A stretch of DNA of 64,000 nt, from positions 248,001 through 312,000 of the forward strand of contig NZ_CP040948.1 in NCBI RefSeq assembly GCF_006363955.1, read 5' to 3'. The stretch's first letter is position 1, and each line of letters starts with the position of its first letter. Under the pieces are notes generated by a model. That model ran no database searches, was not told the origin of the DNA, and was given only the letters and a program-made list of their open reading frames with translations. Positions 7,788 through 17,849 of the stretch are shown here, piece after piece. The position numbers were made by a program, and so were the translations under genes. Origin of the DNA: Methylophilus medardicus (GTDB lineage Bacteria > Pseudomonadota > Gammaproteobacteria > Burkholderiales > Methylophilaceae).

Positions 7788-8822
7788 TCATGGGGTGCTG
7801 ACCACATCTTCGGCATGAATGGGTTGCGAAGATTGCATCACCAAAGCATAAGATAGATGCGGGAAGGTTTTAAAAACCATGACTAAACCCACCGGTTCAT
7901 CAGGCAGTTGGATGGTCAACGGGTGTTTAGGATCAGACTCTGGGTCGATCATGGAAGCGCCTTTGCGCAGCACCGCCAGCACATGACCACGCTCTATGCC
8001 TTGAGCCTCCCCGCGATTGAGGACGACCACACGACCGTAACCGGTTTCGTTAATGCCTTCGCTGACGCGCGCAATCTGCCCTTTTATGTCCTTGTCTGGC
8101 GAATGTGGGATGTATGCCGGGTTCAGTTCATCTTCTATCGCAATCAGTTTGTCTTTGACAGCGATTTCTTCTTTTGCCTGTGTCACGGTCAAGGTCGCTG
8201 GCTGGCCAGCGCGTAATAACCTAGCCTCTCCCAAATAATGCGCCTCGTTGCCAAGGATTTCACCGTTTTCTGGATTTTTGACTGGTTCACCTTCGCGGTA
8301 AACCGCCCAGGCGGTTCTTGGTGACGCTGGTAGTCCTTGCACGTAAATGTGGGTGCCCGGACTCAGAATCTCACGCTCTTCTTGTGCGGCAATGATTCTG
8401 GGCGCTGCTTTTAACGCCTCGGGGGAAATCAGCATGGGTTTGGTTAAAAATGGCAGAATCGTGCTTGGTTGAATTGCAGGAATTGCATCGCCTTGTATCG
8501 GCGTCACAATCACCCCCGGCTCGAGTGTCACGGATTCTCGCATGAGTCGCAACAACGGCTTGCCACTGCTGGTATCTAATACGATCACGTCACCCGGGTA
8601 GATCCAGTGCGGATTTTTGATGCGTTCACGGTTGAGTTGCCAGATCTGTGGCCATTGCCATGGATTTTTGAGAAACTTCGCTGAAATGTCCCACAAGGTG
8701 TCGCCTTTGACCACGAGATGCCGGTCAGGATGTTGCGCCCGCAAGGGAATTTCTTCCGCGCGCACCAACAAGCTGCTACAAGCCAGCGCAAGCAGGGTTA
8801 TAATTTGAACAATTTTGGTCAT
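7788..8822 (-). CDS. Exported LysM peptidoglycan-binding protein
   Basis: A 344-residue protein with a signal peptide (about 1-22) and one LysM domain at roughly residues 33-82 (HLVVKGDTLWDISAKFLKNP, then a Trp-rich QWPQIWQLN and PGDVI). The remaining 260 residues match the region found in betaproteobacterial LysM proteins encoded next to dprA. It is expected to bind the glycan of the cell wall in the periplasm; no catalytic domain is visible. It is the first gene of the run LysM-dprA-smg and is divergent from def-fmt across a 169-bp spacer, a conserved betaproteobacterial layout. Confidence 0.88.
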   Translation of the reverse strand: MTKIVQIITLLALACSSLLVRAEEIPLRAQHPDRHLVVKGDTLWDISAKFLKNPWQWPQIWQLNRERIKNPHWIYPGDVIVLDTSSGKPLLRLMRESVTLEPGVIVTPIQGDAIPAIQPSTILPFLTKPMLISPEALKAAPRIIAAQEEREILSPGTHIYVQGLPASPRTAWAVYREGEPVKNPENGEILGNEAHYLGEARLLRAGQPATLTVTQAKEEIAVKDKLIAIEDELNPAYIPHSPDKDIKGQIARVSEGINETGYGRVVVLNRGEAQGIERGHVLAVLRKGASMIDPESDPKHPLTIQLPDEPVGLVMVFKTFPHLSYALVMQSSQPIHAEDVVSTP

Positions 8823-8991
8823 GTGGCGTCTCTGTAAATAAGCAGCTCAAGGGTTAGGCCGCATCAATCGCGCGCGCGATCTGCATCATATCGACCAATC
8901 TAGCATGGGTTTAAAGTTCTTATCAAGGTGAAAAAGCGGGCATTTTGCCCTGTTTTCCCACAAACTATTTGAATGGAAAGATTTGTAGAGC

Positions 8992-9507
8992 ATGGCATTA
9001 CTTCCAATTTTGCAATATCCGGACCCACGACTGCACACGGTAGCCAAGCCGGTGCAAGTATTTGACGACGCTTTGCAGCAACTGGTGAGTGACATGGCGG
9101 AGACGATGTATGATGCACCGGGCATTGGCTTAGCGGCCACGCAAGTGGATCATCATATTCAGTTGATCGTGATTGATCTCAGTAAAGAAAAAGACGATCT
9201 CTTGGTGCTGATTAATCCGAAAATCATTGCCCAGTCTGGTAGCCAAGATTATGAAGAAGGCTGTTTGTCTGTGCCGGGCGTGTATGAGAATGTCACGCGC
9301 GCCGAGTTCATCACAGTAGAGGCGCGTGATGTCTCGGGCAACACTTATAAGCTCGATGCAGACGGTCTACTCAGTGTGTGCATTCAGCATGAGATGGATC
9401 ACTTAAAAGGTAAAGTATTCGTGGAATATTTGTCCACCCTCAAACGCAACCGTATCCGCAGCAGAATGGTCAAGCACGCACGCGAAATCGAACGCAATAG
9501 TTATTAA
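8992..9507 (+). CDS. def: Peptide deformylase
   Basis: Def removes the N-formyl group from the starting methionine of new proteins. All three motifs are present: GIGLAATQ (near 44), EEGCLSVP (near 89) and QHEMDHL (near 133), with the Cys and two His residues that bind the metal. Length 171 is normal. ATG at 8992 has a modest purine-rich site upstream. It is followed after 14 bases by fmt, the usual def-fmt pair that couples adding and removing the formyl group. Confidence 0.97.
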   Translation: MALLPILQYPDPRLHTVAKPVQVFDDALQQLVSDMAETMYDAPGIGLAATQVDHHIQLIVIDLSKEKDDLLVLINPKIIAQSGSQDYEEGCLSVPGVYENVTRAEFITVEARDVSGNTYKLDADGLLSVCIQHEMDHLKGKVFVEYLSTLKRNRIRSRMVKHAREIERNSY

Positions 9508-9521
9508 TCTCAGGGATTTGC

Positions 9522-10442
9522 ATGCGAATCATCTATGCCGGCACACCGGCGTTTGCCGAACCTGCCTTGCAGGGCTTATTGGATGCCGGACACGATATTG
9601 TCATGGTATTGACCCAACCTGATCGTCCGGCTGGGCGGGGCATGCAGTTGAAAGCCAGCCCCGTCAAACAGCTGGCGTTGGCCAACGGTTTGCGCGTTTT
9701 TCAACCAGAGAGCCTCAAGCCTGCAGAAGTGCAGGCTGAATTGGCGAGCGTGCAGGCGGAGGTCATGATTGTGGCCGCGTATGGTCTGATGATTCCAACC
9801 GCGGTGTTGCAGATGCCAACGCTTGGCTGTTACAACATACATGGTTCTCTGCTCCCGCGCTGGCGTGGTGCCGCGCCCATTCATCGAGCGATTCTGGCAG
9901 GCGATGCTGAAACCGGTGTCACCATCATGGAGGTGGTGCCTAAACTGGATGCCGGCAATATGATCAGCAAATGGGCGGTCGCCATCACTGAAATGGACAC
10001 CACGCAAACCCTGCACGACGCCATCAGTCGTGAAGGTGCGCGTTTGATGGTCGAAGCTATGCATACGCTAGCGACCACGGGCACGCTCGCCTCAGAAGTG
10101 CAAGATGAGTCTCTGGTGACCTATGCGCACAAACTTGAAAAGTCAGAGTCGGCCATCGACTGGACACAAACTGCGTCACAATTGTCCCGCCAAGTGCGCG
10201 CATTTAATCCTTTTCCGGTGGCCACAGCCACCTTCAAACAGCAAGTGTGCAAATTGTGGTTTGCGCAAGCGGTACACGGTCGCGGCCAGCCGGGGACTGT
10301 GCTAGAAACACAGCCTTTGCGCGTAGCTTGTGGGGAGGGCGCACTGGAGATTCATACGTTGCAAATGCCCGGCGGCAAGCGGCAAACAGCACTGCAGTTT
10401 GTGCAGGGGCAACATGTGCAAGTGGGTGACCAGTTTTTTTAG
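9522..10442 (+). CDS. fmt: Methionyl-tRNA formyltransferase
   Basis: Fmt transfers a formyl group from 10-formyl-THF to initiator Met-tRNA. The 306 residues show the N-terminal GART-like fold (RIIYAGTPAFA, LTQPDRPAGRG), the catalytic segment YNIHGSLLPRWRGAAPI with Asn/His, and GDAETGVTIM, then a C-terminal tRNA-binding domain (about 205-306). The start ATG at 9522 follows CAGGGA. It forms an operon with def and lies 81 bp before htpX. Nothing unusual. Confidence 0.97.
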   Translation: MRIIYAGTPAFAEPALQGLLDAGHDIVMVLTQPDRPAGRGMQLKASPVKQLALANGLRVFQPESLKPAEVQAELASVQAEVMIVAAYGLMIPTAVLQMPTLGCYNIHGSLLPRWRGAAPIHRAILAGDAETGVTIMEVVPKLDAGNMISKWAVAITEMDTTQTLHDAISREGARLMVEAMHTLATTGTLASEVQDESLVTYAHKLEKSESAIDWTQTASQLSRQVRAFNPFPVATATFKQQVCKLWFAQAVHGRGQPGTVLETQPLRVACGEGALEIHTLQMPGGKRQTALQFVQGQHVQVGDQFF

Positions 10443-10523
10443 GCACTGACTCAAGCGGGCATTGAAAAACCCCTGTCATCACCGCATATTAAGCTAGACG
10501 TATTGAATCAATGAGGAGTATCT

Positions 10524-11396
10524 ATGTTAGGTAACTGGACCAAAACCTTTGTGCTGATGGCGGCCATCACCGCGCTGTTTGTTGCTGTGGGTGGCGCATT
10601 GGGTGGTCAGGGCGGCATGTTCATCGCTTTGCTGCTGGCAGGGGGCATGAACTTTTACGCCTACTGGTTTAGTGATCAAGCGGTGCTGAAAATGTATGGT
10701 GCAGTCGAGATCAATGCCGAAAACCAATTCGGTAACGGCCAGTTTCGTGATTATTACAACATGGTAAAAGCCTTGGCCGAACGTGCTGAGTTGCCGATGC
10801 CGCGCGTGTTCGTCATCAACGAGAGCCAGCCCAATGCGTTTGCCACCGGTCGCAATCCTGAACATGCTGCGGTCGCTGCCACCACCGGCATTATGCAGAT
10901 TTTGAGTGAACGAGAGTTGCGTGGGGTAATGGCGCATGAGCTGGCACACGTCAAAAATCGCGATACGCTGATTTCGACCATCTCTGCGACGGTTGCCGGC
11001 GCGATTTCGTCTATTGCCCAATTTGGCCTGATGTTTGGCGGTGGCCACCGGGAGGGCGAAGACCGACCGAACCCACTCATCGGTATTCTGATTATGGTGT
11101 TGGCGCCTCTGGCCGCTTCATTAATTCAAATGGCGATCTCACGCTCGCGCGAATACGAGGCAGATCGCATGGGTGCCGACATTAGCCGTGACCCGAAAGC
11201 GCTGGCTGCGGCGCTGGAGAAAATCCATAATTACGCGCACCAGATTCCCAACATGACTGCGGAACAGCATCCGGAAACCGGGCAAATGATGATTATTAAT
11301 CCTTTATCAGGCGCTGATCTGGCGGGGTTGTTTAGTACGCATCCGCAAACCGAAGAGCGTATCAGACGCTTGATGGCGTTGGCGAACCAGTACTAA
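10524..11396 (+). CDS. htpX: Membrane zinc metalloprotease HtpX
   Basis: HtpX is an inner-membrane M48 protease that degrades damaged membrane proteins. The 290 residues show two N-terminal membrane helices (about 7-50), the zinc motif HELAH at 138-142, a further hydrophobic stretch around 180-205, and the third-ligand region SREYEADR. The start at 10524 has GAGGAG a few bases upstream. It is transcribed with or shortly after def-fmt and ends at an intrinsic terminator. Confidence 0.95.
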   Translation: MLGNWTKTFVLMAAITALFVAVGGALGGQGGMFIALLLAGGMNFYAYWFSDQAVLKMYGAVEINAENQFGNGQFRDYYNMVKALAERAELPMPRVFVINESQPNAFATGRNPEHAAVAATTGIMQILSERELRGVMAHELAHVKNRDTLISTISATVAGAISSIAQFGLMFGGGHREGEDRPNPLIGILIMVLAPLAASLIQMAISRSREYEADRMGADISRDPKALAAALEKIHNYAHQIPNMTAEQHPETGQMMIINPLSGADLAGLFSTHPQTEERIRRLMALANQY

Positions 11397-11420
11397 CTGT
11401 CCACAAGGGTGGACGCTTTG

Positions 11421-11448
11421 AAAAGGCTTTCGTCAGAAAGCCTTTTTT
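11421..11448 (+). terminator. Intrinsic terminator after htpX
   Basis: AAAAGGCTTT (11421-11430) pairs with AAAGCCTTTT (11437-11446) around CGTCAG and runs into Ts. Confidence 0.88.
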
Positions 11449-11489
11449 CATGGCTTGCGTTTTTCACTGGTGAATTAAGTGGCATCAAG

Positions 11490-11495
11490 TAGAAT
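11490..11495 (+). promoter_or_regulatory. -10-like element immediately ahead of rsmB
   Basis: TAGAAT (11490-11495) ends only eight bases before the annotated TTG start of rsmB at 11504. No good -35 is visible at 16-18 bases. If used, the transcript would have a leader of one or two bases or none. Confidence 0.4.
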
Positions 11496-11503
11496 AGCTT
11501 TTT

Positions 11504-12811
11504 TTGCCTAGAGACCTTCGTTTGCAAGTTGCCCAGTTAATAGCCGCGTATGCGGTGGCCGAAGTCTTGGCCGGACATAATCTGACTGTTTCCATGCCCA
11601 AGGCATTGCGCAAAGTCAAATCTGCGACGCCACAACAACAGGCTGCAGCGCAGGATTATAGCTATCTCACTTTACGTTTTTATGCCGAATCTGCCGCCTA
11701 TTTGCAAGCGTTGACGCCCAAGCCAGTGACCGATGATCGCGTCTCTGCATTGTTGCTGGTGGCCCTGTCGCAATTGTTACATCAGGACGATGATGACTTC
11801 ACTGTGGTGAATCAGGCAGTAGAAGCCGCCGGTAAAACGGGTCAACGCTGGGCGAAGAGTTTGGTTAATGCGGTATTGCGAAATTTTTTACGCCAACGTG
11901 CGCAATTGCAAACGACGATTGCCCAGCGTGAAGAGGTGCAGTTCAACTACCCACAATGGTGGATCAACACCCTCAAGCAACAATATCCACAGGATTGGCA
12001 AGCCATCCTTGAAGTCGGCAACAGTCACCCGCCGATGACCTTGCGCGTTAATTTGCGCAAAACCGATGTCGCCAGCTATTTAAAGTTACTCGCTGACGCC
12101 GAGATGTCTGCCAGTCATTTGGGGGGTACCGCGATTCAATTGCATAGCCCTGTGCCTGTGCATCAATTACCAAATTTTGAGGCTGGCTGGGTCAGTGTGC
12201 AAGACACGGCGGCGCAGTGGGCTGCACCATTACTTGATTTGCAAGCGGGTATGCGTGTGTTAGACGCGTGTAGTGCGCCGGGTGGCAAGTCTTGCCACAT
12301 TCTCGAAGCCTGCGAGGTCGAGTTGTGGTCACTAGACATGGCGGTCGAGCGCCAGCGCCGCGTGCACGAAAATTTGCAGCGTCTAGGCTTGCAAGCGCAC
12401 GTAGTCACCGGCGATGCGGCGAATACAGACTGGTTTGATGGGCAACTGTTTGACCGTATTTTGGCCGATGTCCCCTGTAGCGCCTCAGGCATTGTGCGTC
12501 GTCATGTCGATATGAAATGGCTGCGCAGGCCTCAGGACTTGGCCACTTTCGCGCATCTTCAGCAGGAAATTTTATCGAATTTGTGGCAAACGCTGGCAAA
12601 AGGCGGTAAATTGTTGTACGTGACCTGCTCAATCTTTCCACAAGAAAACGACATGCAAATCCAGCAATTTTTAAGCGCACATGCGGATGCGACTCGATTG
12701 CCGATTGCCTTTGATCCCGCGATCTTGCCCTGCCAACACCACATAGGCGGGCAGATGTTGCCCACGGCTGTGCATGACGGATTGTTTTATGCGCTATTGC
12801 AAAAACATTAA
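11504..12811 (+). CDS. rsmB: 16S rRNA (cytosine-967-C5)-methyltransferase RsmB
   Basis: RsmB (Sun) methylates C967 of 16S rRNA using SAM. The 435 residues show an N-terminal NusB-like RNA-binding domain (about 1-140, ending in VNAVLRNFLR) and a Rossmann methyltransferase domain with LDACSAPGGKSCHI, DMAVERQRRVHENL, the DVPCSASGIVRRHVD motif with one catalytic Cys, and YVTCSIFPQEN with the other. The start is uncertain: TTG at 11504 or TTG at 11521, neither with a Shine-Dalgarno sequence. It heads the run rsmB-DUF4390-ntrY-ntrX. Confidence 0.93.
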   Translation: MPRDLRLQVAQLIAAYAVAEVLAGHNLTVSMPKALRKVKSATPQQQAAAQDYSYLTLRFYAESAAYLQALTPKPVTDDRVSALLLVALSQLLHQDDDDFTVVNQAVEAAGKTGQRWAKSLVNAVLRNFLRQRAQLQTTIAQREEVQFNYPQWWINTLKQQYPQDWQAILEVGNSHPPMTLRVNLRKTDVASYLKLLADAEMSASHLGGTAIQLHSPVPVHQLPNFEAGWVSVQDTAAQWAAPLLDLQAGMRVLDACSAPGGKSCHILEACEVELWSLDMAVERQRRVHENLQRLGLQAHVVTGDAANTDWFDGQLFDRILADVPCSASGIVRRHVDMKWLRRPQDLATFAHLQQEILSNLWQTLAKGGKLLYVTCSIFPQENDMQIQQFLSAHADATRLPIAFDPAILPCQHHIGGQMLPTAVHDGLFYALLQKH

Positions 12812-13364
12812 ACACTGGTTGTGTATGGGCCTGATGATTGGCCTGACCGCACTGAGCTGCGTGGCAGGCAGTAATCATGCGCATATTCGAAACGCAGAGT
12901 TGGTGTTGCGCGATGAGCTATGGACCTTAGATGCCGACATAGACGTGCAGTTTGGCCGCGCCCTAGAAGAAGCCCTCAGCAAAGGGGTCGCGCTGACATT
13001 TTTGTATGAGTTTCAGATTATCAAACCGCTTAAATATTGGTTTGATGACGAAGTGGTGACCGAACGTCGCTCGGTGACGCTCAATTATCACGCGCTGACC
13101 AAACAATATCTGCTGAACTACCCACAACAGCAAAAAGTATTTGATAGCCTCAGCGAGGCTAAACGTGAGTTAGGCTTGATTCACGACTGGCGCTTAGTGC
13201 CGCATGGCACACTAGAAAAAAATCAATCTTATCAGGCAGCACTTAAGATGCATCTGGATACCAGTAAGTTGCCCAAGGCCTTGCAGTTGGATGCGTTGGG
13301 TGAAAGTGACTGGGAGTTAGTAACCCCCACTTTTACCTGGTGGGTGAAGGAAACATTGCGCTAA
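12789..13364 (+). CDS. DUF4390 domain protein, exported
   Basis: A 191-residue protein with an N-terminal hydrophobic export segment ([19 protein letters not shown]) followed by a beta-rich domain matching DUF4390, found between rsmB and ntrY in betaproteobacteria. Function unknown; the position suggests a link to the NtrY sensor. The start at 12789 overlaps the end of rsmB by 23 bases, implying translational coupling; ATG at 12774 is an alternative. It ends four bases before ntrY. Confidence 0.8.
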   Translation: MRYCKNIKHWLCMGLMIGLTALSCVAGSNHAHIRNAELVLRDELWTLDADIDVQFGRALEEALSKGVALTFLYEFQIIKPLKYWFDDEVVTERRSVTLNYHALTKQYLLNYPQQQKVFDSLSEAKRELGLIHDWRLVPHGTLEKNQSYQAALKMHLDTSKLPKALQLDALGESDWELVTPTFTWWVKETLR

Positions 13365-13368
13365 CGGT

Positions 13369-15531
13369 ATGCGTTATGTCTTGATTTTGTCGATCGTGTT
13401 GGCAGCGGCCTTGTTGTATCTGCTGTCGCTTGCAAGTGCCAATACCGCCATCAGCGGCGATTACTATTTGGTGTTGCTCTACGTCAATGCCGGTCTGGCT
13501 TTGCTGTTATTGGGCGTCATTGCCTATCAGTTACGGCATCTTTACCGCACCACAAAATCCAAGCAAGTCGGCAGCAAGTTAAACTTTCGCTTGCTGGTGA
13601 CCTTTGCCCTGATGGCCTTGATCCCTGGCATGATTGTGTATCTGGTGTCGGTGAATTTTCTCTCGCGCTCGATTGAGTCATGGTTTAACGTCAAAGTGGA
13701 ATCTGCGCTGGATGGCGGCCTGAGTTTGGGCCAAAAAGCGTTGGATATTATGCTGAGCGATGTGAAGGAAAAAGCGCAAAGCATGGCTGTGTCTTTGTCG
13801 TTGCAGCCAGCGCGGTCTCACTATAGTCAAATCAATGATTTGCGTGAAAAAGCAGGCATTCAAGATGCGGCCCTACTCACTGCGCAAGGCGCTATTCTGG
13901 CCGTGAGCAGCTCTGACCCCAGCAGCTTTTTGCCTGAGCTTCCTTCTGTGCCGCAATTGCGACAAGCCAGAACTGGCGTTTACGGCAAGATTGAGCCCAT
14001 TCCCGGCAAAGGCTTGTATATGCGCGTGTTGACTCCGGTCGAAACTTTGGGCATTACCGGTGAAATGCGCATTTTGCAATTGATGCAGCCAGTGCCCAAA
14101 TCCCTGTCGAATACCGCAGAAGCGGTGCAAGACGTCTATCGCGAATACCAAACCCTGTCTTACAGCCGTCAGTCATTAAAAGACATTTTTATGCTGACCC
14201 TGACCATGATTTTGTTGTTGTCGATGCTGGGGGCGTTAACCATTGCATTTGCGCTCAGCCGCCGCATGGCGCAGCCGCTGACGGTGCTCGCGGAAGGGAC
14301 GCGCTTGATCGCCAGTGGCGATTTTTCGCAGCAATTACCCTCATTTGGTAAAGATGAATTGAGTGTGCTGGTGAAATCATTCAACAGCATGACGCGGCAG
14401 CTGCAGGAGGCAAAAAATGCCTCTGAGCAAAGTCGCCAGCATGTGGAATCGGCACGTGCCTACTTAGAGGCGATTTTGTCACACTTGAGTTCGGGGGTGA
14501 TGACGATTAATGAGCGGGCAGAGTTGCGCGTGTATAACTTGGCGGCGACCAATATTCTAGGTATTTCATTGGTTGGCTTTAAAAATAAAGTATTTAGCGA
14601 AGTGGCAACTGAAAACAAATACTTAAGCCCATTCACCGAGCTGGTCATGCAGCACTATGAAGACACTTTGCAGTTTGACCATCACGAGCGGCACATGACC
14701 AGCCAGATTGAAATTGAAGGCGTGCATGGAACGCAGATGTTGATGTTGCGAGTGACGCGCTTGCCTGAAGGTGCCGGTCATGGCCTGGTGGTGGTGTTTG
14801 ATGATGTGACTGCCATGGCACAAGCACAGCGGGACGCCGCCTGGGCGGAAGTTGCCAGACGCTTGGCGCATGAGATTAAAAATCCGCTGACCCCCATACA
14901 ACTCTCGGCGGAGCGCTTGCAGCTCAAATTGCAAGACAAGCTGGACAGCAAAGATGCCGAAATGCTGTTTAAATCGACCGATACCATTGTCAATCAGGTG
15001 CAGGCAATGAAAAATATGGTCAATGAATTTAGTGAGTATGCCAGAACGCCGGCAGCGCAATTGGTTAAGTTAGATTTGAATACTTTAATTCGCGATGTGA
15101 GTCGCTTGTATAACGCCTCGACCGTCAAGCTGTTGCTGGCCTTGCACGAGCAACTGCCGGAGATTCAGGCAGATGCCACCATGATGCGCCAGATTTTGCA
15201 CAATTTACTGCAAAATGCACAAGATGCGCTGGTGCAAGTGGCGGACCCGCATATTGTTATCTTGACCGATTATGATGGCGAGCGTATAAAACTGACAGTG
15301 ACCGATAACGGCAGTGGTTTTCCAACCGATGTGATGGCGAGAGTGTTTGAGCCTTATGTCACCACAAAATCCCACGGGACGGGTTTGGGCTTAGCCATTG
15401 TGAAAAAAATGATAGAGGAGCAGCGTGGACAGATTCGCATAGACAATCTGCCACAAGGGGGCGCTAGCGTCACCATCAGCTTGCCGGTAGATAAACAACA
15501 ACAGCGTCGGCGCGTTGAGCGCATCGTGTAA
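13369..15531 (+). CDS. ntrY: Membrane sensor histidine kinase NtrY
   Basis: NtrY is a membrane histidine kinase that pairs with NtrX, linked in other bacteria to nitrogen and redox/envelope signals. The 720 residues show three N-terminal membrane helices (about 3-22, 32-54, 75-97), an extracytoplasmic region to about 270, a fourth helix, a HAMP domain (about 295-350), a PAS domain (about 365-480), the H-box with His501 ([13 protein letters not shown]), the N-box [10 protein letters not shown] and the ATP lid [16 protein letters not shown]. All catalytic motifs are intact. It is four bases after DUF4390 and nine before ntrX. Confidence 0.93.
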   Translation: MRYVLILSIVLAAALLYLLSLASANTAISGDYYLVLLYVNAGLALLLLGVIAYQLRHLYRTTKSKQVGSKLNFRLLVTFALMALIPGMIVYLVSVNFLSRSIESWFNVKVESALDGGLSLGQKALDIMLSDVKEKAQSMAVSLSLQPARSHYSQINDLREKAGIQDAALLTAQGAILAVSSSDPSSFLPELPSVPQLRQARTGVYGKIEPIPGKGLYMRVLTPVETLGITGEMRILQLMQPVPKSLSNTAEAVQDVYREYQTLSYSRQSLKDIFMLTLTMILLLSMLGALTIAFALSRRMAQPLTVLAEGTRLIASGDFSQQLPSFGKDELSVLVKSFNSMTRQLQEAKNASEQSRQHVESARAYLEAILSHLSSGVMTINERAELRVYNLAATNILGISLVGFKNKVFSEVATENKYLSPFTELVMQHYEDTLQFDHHERHMTSQIEIEGVHGTQMLMLRVTRLPEGAGHGLVVVFDDVTAMAQAQRDAAWAEVARRLAHEIKNPLTPIQLSAERLQLKLQDKLDSKDAEMLFKSTDTIVNQVQAMKNMVNEFSEYARTPAAQLVKLDLNTLIRDVSRLYNASTVKLLLALHEQLPEIQADATMMRQILHNLLQNAQDALVQVADPHIVILTDYDGERIKLTVTDNGSGFPTDVMARVFEPYVTTKSHGTGLGLAIVKKMIEEQRGQIRIDNLPQGGASVTISLPVDKQQQRRRVERIV

Positions 15532-15540
15532 GGAAGTACC

Positions 15541-16803
15541 ATGGCTTCACGTAATATTTTGGTGGTCGATGACGAAATCGGTATCCGTGAGTTGTTGAGC
15601 GACATCTTGCGGGATGAAGGGCATATTGTACGTTTGGCGGAAAACGCACAAGTGGCCCGAGACGAGCGTCTTAAGCTGCGTCCGGATCTGGTATTGCTGG
15701 ACATCTGGATGCCAGATTGCGATGGCATCAGCCTACTCAAAGAGTGGGCAAATGCAGGGTTGTTAACCATGCCTGTGATCATGATGTCCGGCCACGGCAC
15801 GATAGACACCGCGGTGGAGGCCACCCGCTTAGGCGCTTTCGATTTTCTAGAAAAACCGATTGCGCTACAAAAGCTGCTCAAAACCGTTTCAGCGGCCATC
15901 AAGCATACCGAGCATTTAGCACACACCGAGATCAACTTATCCAGTTTTGGCAAAAGTGCGGTGATCCAAGAGCTGAAACAGCGTCTTGAACAATTGGCTC
16001 GGCATAAAAATACCTTATTTCTGATTGGCAAAAAGGGCGGCAGCGTACCTTTGTGCGCCAAATTTCTGCGTCCGCAAAACACGCCATGGGTGGCGCTGAC
16101 CGATTATGAAAAACTGGTCACTGCCCCGATGGAGATTTTGGAACAAGCGCGCGAGGGTGTGGTGTTTGTCGATGAGGTCACCAAGCTGGGTAAAACCGAA
16201 CAAAAAGGCTTGCATTTACTCATTAACAAGTCAGAGAAGTATGGTGTCCGCGTGATTTGCGCTAGCGAACATGGGTTGCCGCAGTTGATTGAAAAAGCCA
16301 TGCTGGAGCAGGCGTTGCTGCAAACGCTGGCGGGCTCTGCCGTGAAAGTGCCATGCCTTGATGAGCACAAAGAGGACATTCCGGATTTGGTGAATGCGAT
16401 GGCGACCTTGATGGTGGAGGCGAGCAAGATTGATTACAAGGCATTGGATGTGGCTGCACTGAATGCCCTGCGCAATGCGGATTGGCCGGGAGACCTTGAT
16501 GAGCTGGAATCCGTGGTACAAAATCTGTTGATGACCAGCTTGGAAGATACCATCACGCAAGCAGATGTGCAGCGTGTGCTGGCTAATTTCCAAGGTCAAC
16601 ATGTGGAGGCCACCGAGCAGCACATGCCGCTCAATCTGGATCAACCTTTGCGCGAGGCGCGCGACGAATTTGAACGGTATTATTTTCAGTATCATATGCG
16701 GCTGGTTAAAAATAATATGAGCCGACTGTCTGAAATTTCTGGTCTTGAACGCACCCATTTATACCGTAAACTGAAACAACTTGGCATCAAAATCAAGGGT
16801 TAG
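15541..16803 (+). CDS. ntrX: NtrX response regulator with degenerate sigma-54 ATPase domain
   Basis: The 420 residues start with an intact receiver domain (DDE at 10-12, phospho-acceptor Asp54 in LLDIWMP, Lys in FLEKP). The central domain is where a sigma-54 AAA+ module should be, but the Walker A glycine loop is replaced by IGKKGGSVP (about 162-170) and no GAFTGA loop is present; a Walker-B-like VVFVDEVTKL remains. The C-terminus keeps a Fis-type helix-turn-helix (NNMSRLSEISGLERTHLYRKL). It probably binds DNA but should not activate sigma-54 promoters by ATP hydrolysis. The partner kinase is directly upstream. Confidence 0.88.
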   Translation: MASRNILVVDDEIGIRELLSDILRDEGHIVRLAENAQVARDERLKLRPDLVLLDIWMPDCDGISLLKEWANAGLLTMPVIMMSGHGTIDTAVEATRLGAFDFLEKPIALQKLLKTVSAAIKHTEHLAHTEINLSSFGKSAVIQELKQRLEQLARHKNTLFLIGKKGGSVPLCAKFLRPQNTPWVALTDYEKLVTAPMEILEQAREGVVFVDEVTKLGKTEQKGLHLLINKSEKYGVRVICASEHGLPQLIEKAMLEQALLQTLAGSAVKVPCLDEHKEDIPDLVNAMATLMVEASKIDYKALDVAALNALRNADWPGDLDELESVVQNLLMTSLEDTITQADVQRVLANFQGQHVEATEQHMPLNLDQPLREARDEFERYYFQYHMRLVKNNMSRLSEISGLERTHLYRKLKQLGIKIKG

Positions 16804-16820
16804 CGATTGGGCACGCAAAT

Positions 16821-16850
16821 AAAAAAGCCGGGCAGTCGCCCGGCTTTTTT
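16821..16850. terminator. Bidirectional intrinsic terminator
   Basis: AAAAAAGCCGGGC (16821-16833) pairs with GCCCGGCTTTTTT (16838-16850) around AGTC. It serves ntrX and the convergent DoxX gene. Confidence 0.92.
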
Positions 16851-16869
16851 ATTTGACTGGAAAGGCCGA

Positions 16870-17259
16870 CTAAGCAGTCGTTTTGTTGCGATTATCTAAG
16901 CTACAGGCCGTATCGGGATAGACGCTCAACAGCCACATCCCACCAGCAATGCCCATGTAGGCAAAAAATGCATCTAATGAGGCTTGAGCCAAAATCAGCG
17001 CCATAAAGGCCGCCAGCACGCCCAGCACGCGCGCGGAAAGTCTGGTTTTAAAACCGACGATCAACATGAGTCCAAAGACAAACTGAATTAGAATCAGCAA
17101 CGGCGCAAACACGGCTGGCAAGCCAAACTGTCCCAGCGTCATCTGATATTGCAAGTAACCGTCAGGGGTATTCAGAATCGCCATTAACTTTAAAATCACC
17201 ACCCCGAAAAACACCAGCCCCAGCAATATTCTGGCCGCCGCAGTTTGAAAACGACTCAT
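16870..17259 (-). CDS. DoxX-family membrane protein
   Basis: A 129-residue protein with four hydrophobic helices and the family-like opening RILLGLVFFGVVILKL. DoxX proteins are small inner-membrane proteins with varied or unknown redox-related roles. Start ATG at 17259, with a purine-rich GAGGAAAAGCT just upstream. Monocistronic and divergent from the GNAT gene by about 100 bp. The specific function cannot be read from the sequence. Confidence 0.75.
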   Translation of the reverse strand: MSRFQTAAARILLGLVFFGVVILKLMAILNTPDGYLQYQMTLGQFGLPAVFAPLLILIQFVFGLMLIVGFKTRLSARVLGVLAAFMALILAQASLDAFFAYMGIAGGMWLLSVYPDTACSLDNRNKTTA

Positions 17260-17360
17260 AGCTTTTCCTCAAATCCTATTTTAATGAAGCCCGTATGATG
17301 CCTGTGGCTAACTACAATTGCAATACAGGTAAAATCGTAATATTTGTGCCGAGAGGGTAT

Positions 17361-17801
17361 ATGACTGTACAACGCATCCAGCTGGATATTCACCGCTTGC
17401 AGCAGCATCAGCCGTTGTGGGCCGATTGCCGTGCTATCCGCCAGTCCGTCTTTATCGACGAGCAACAAGTCCCTGTTGCCCTTGAGTGGGATGCGGCGGA
17501 TGCTACCGCGACGCATTTGCTTGCGTGCTTGGATGGGCAATCGCTGGCTTGCGCACGCGTGCTGCCGGATGGGCACATTGGTCGCATGGCCGTTCTAGCC
17601 GCATGGCGCGGCCGAGGGGTGGGGGAAGCGCTGTTGTTACAGGCGATACAGGTCTGTCGGCAGTTGGGCGTTTCGCATGCGCGCTTGTCTGCACAGACAC
17701 ATGCGGTTGGTTTTTATCAGCAAGCCGGTTTTGAGGTCTGTAGCCCGCCCTACTTGGATGCCAACATCCTGCATGTCGATATGGAGCTCAAGCTGGTATA
17801 A
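17361..17801 (+). CDS. GNAT-family N-acetyltransferase
   Basis: A 146-residue protein with the GNAT fold; the acetyl-CoA loop is visible as RMAVLAAWRGRGVGEALL (about 74-91), with AVGFYQQAGFEV towards the C-terminus. It resembles YjcF/ElaA-type acetyltransferases; the substrate is unknown. The ATG at 17361 is chosen because GAGAGGG is five bases upstream; an in-frame start at 17295 lacks one. Its stop codon overlaps the TATAAT of the following fae-type gene. Confidence 0.82.
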   Translation: MTVQRIQLDIHRLQQHQPLWADCRAIRQSVFIDEQQVPVALEWDAADATATHLLACLDGQSLACARVLPDGHIGRMAVLAAWRGRGVGEALLLQAIQVCRQLGVSHARLSAQTHAVGFYQQAGFEVCSPPYLDANILHVDMELKLV

Positions 17802-17802
17802 T
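17794..17802 (+). promoter_or_regulatory. Extended -10 promoter of the Fae paralogue
   Basis: TGG followed by a perfect TATAAT (17797-17802) forms an extended -10 element overlapping the stop codon of the GNAT gene. The -35 region 17 bases upstream (TGTCGA) is weak, as extended -10 promoters allow. The predicted leader before the ATG at 17850 is about 40 bases. Confidence 0.65.
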
Positions 17803-17849
17803 TATGGTTTAAGTTTTTCTCTAACTTGCAGACATAAAAAGGAATTCTC

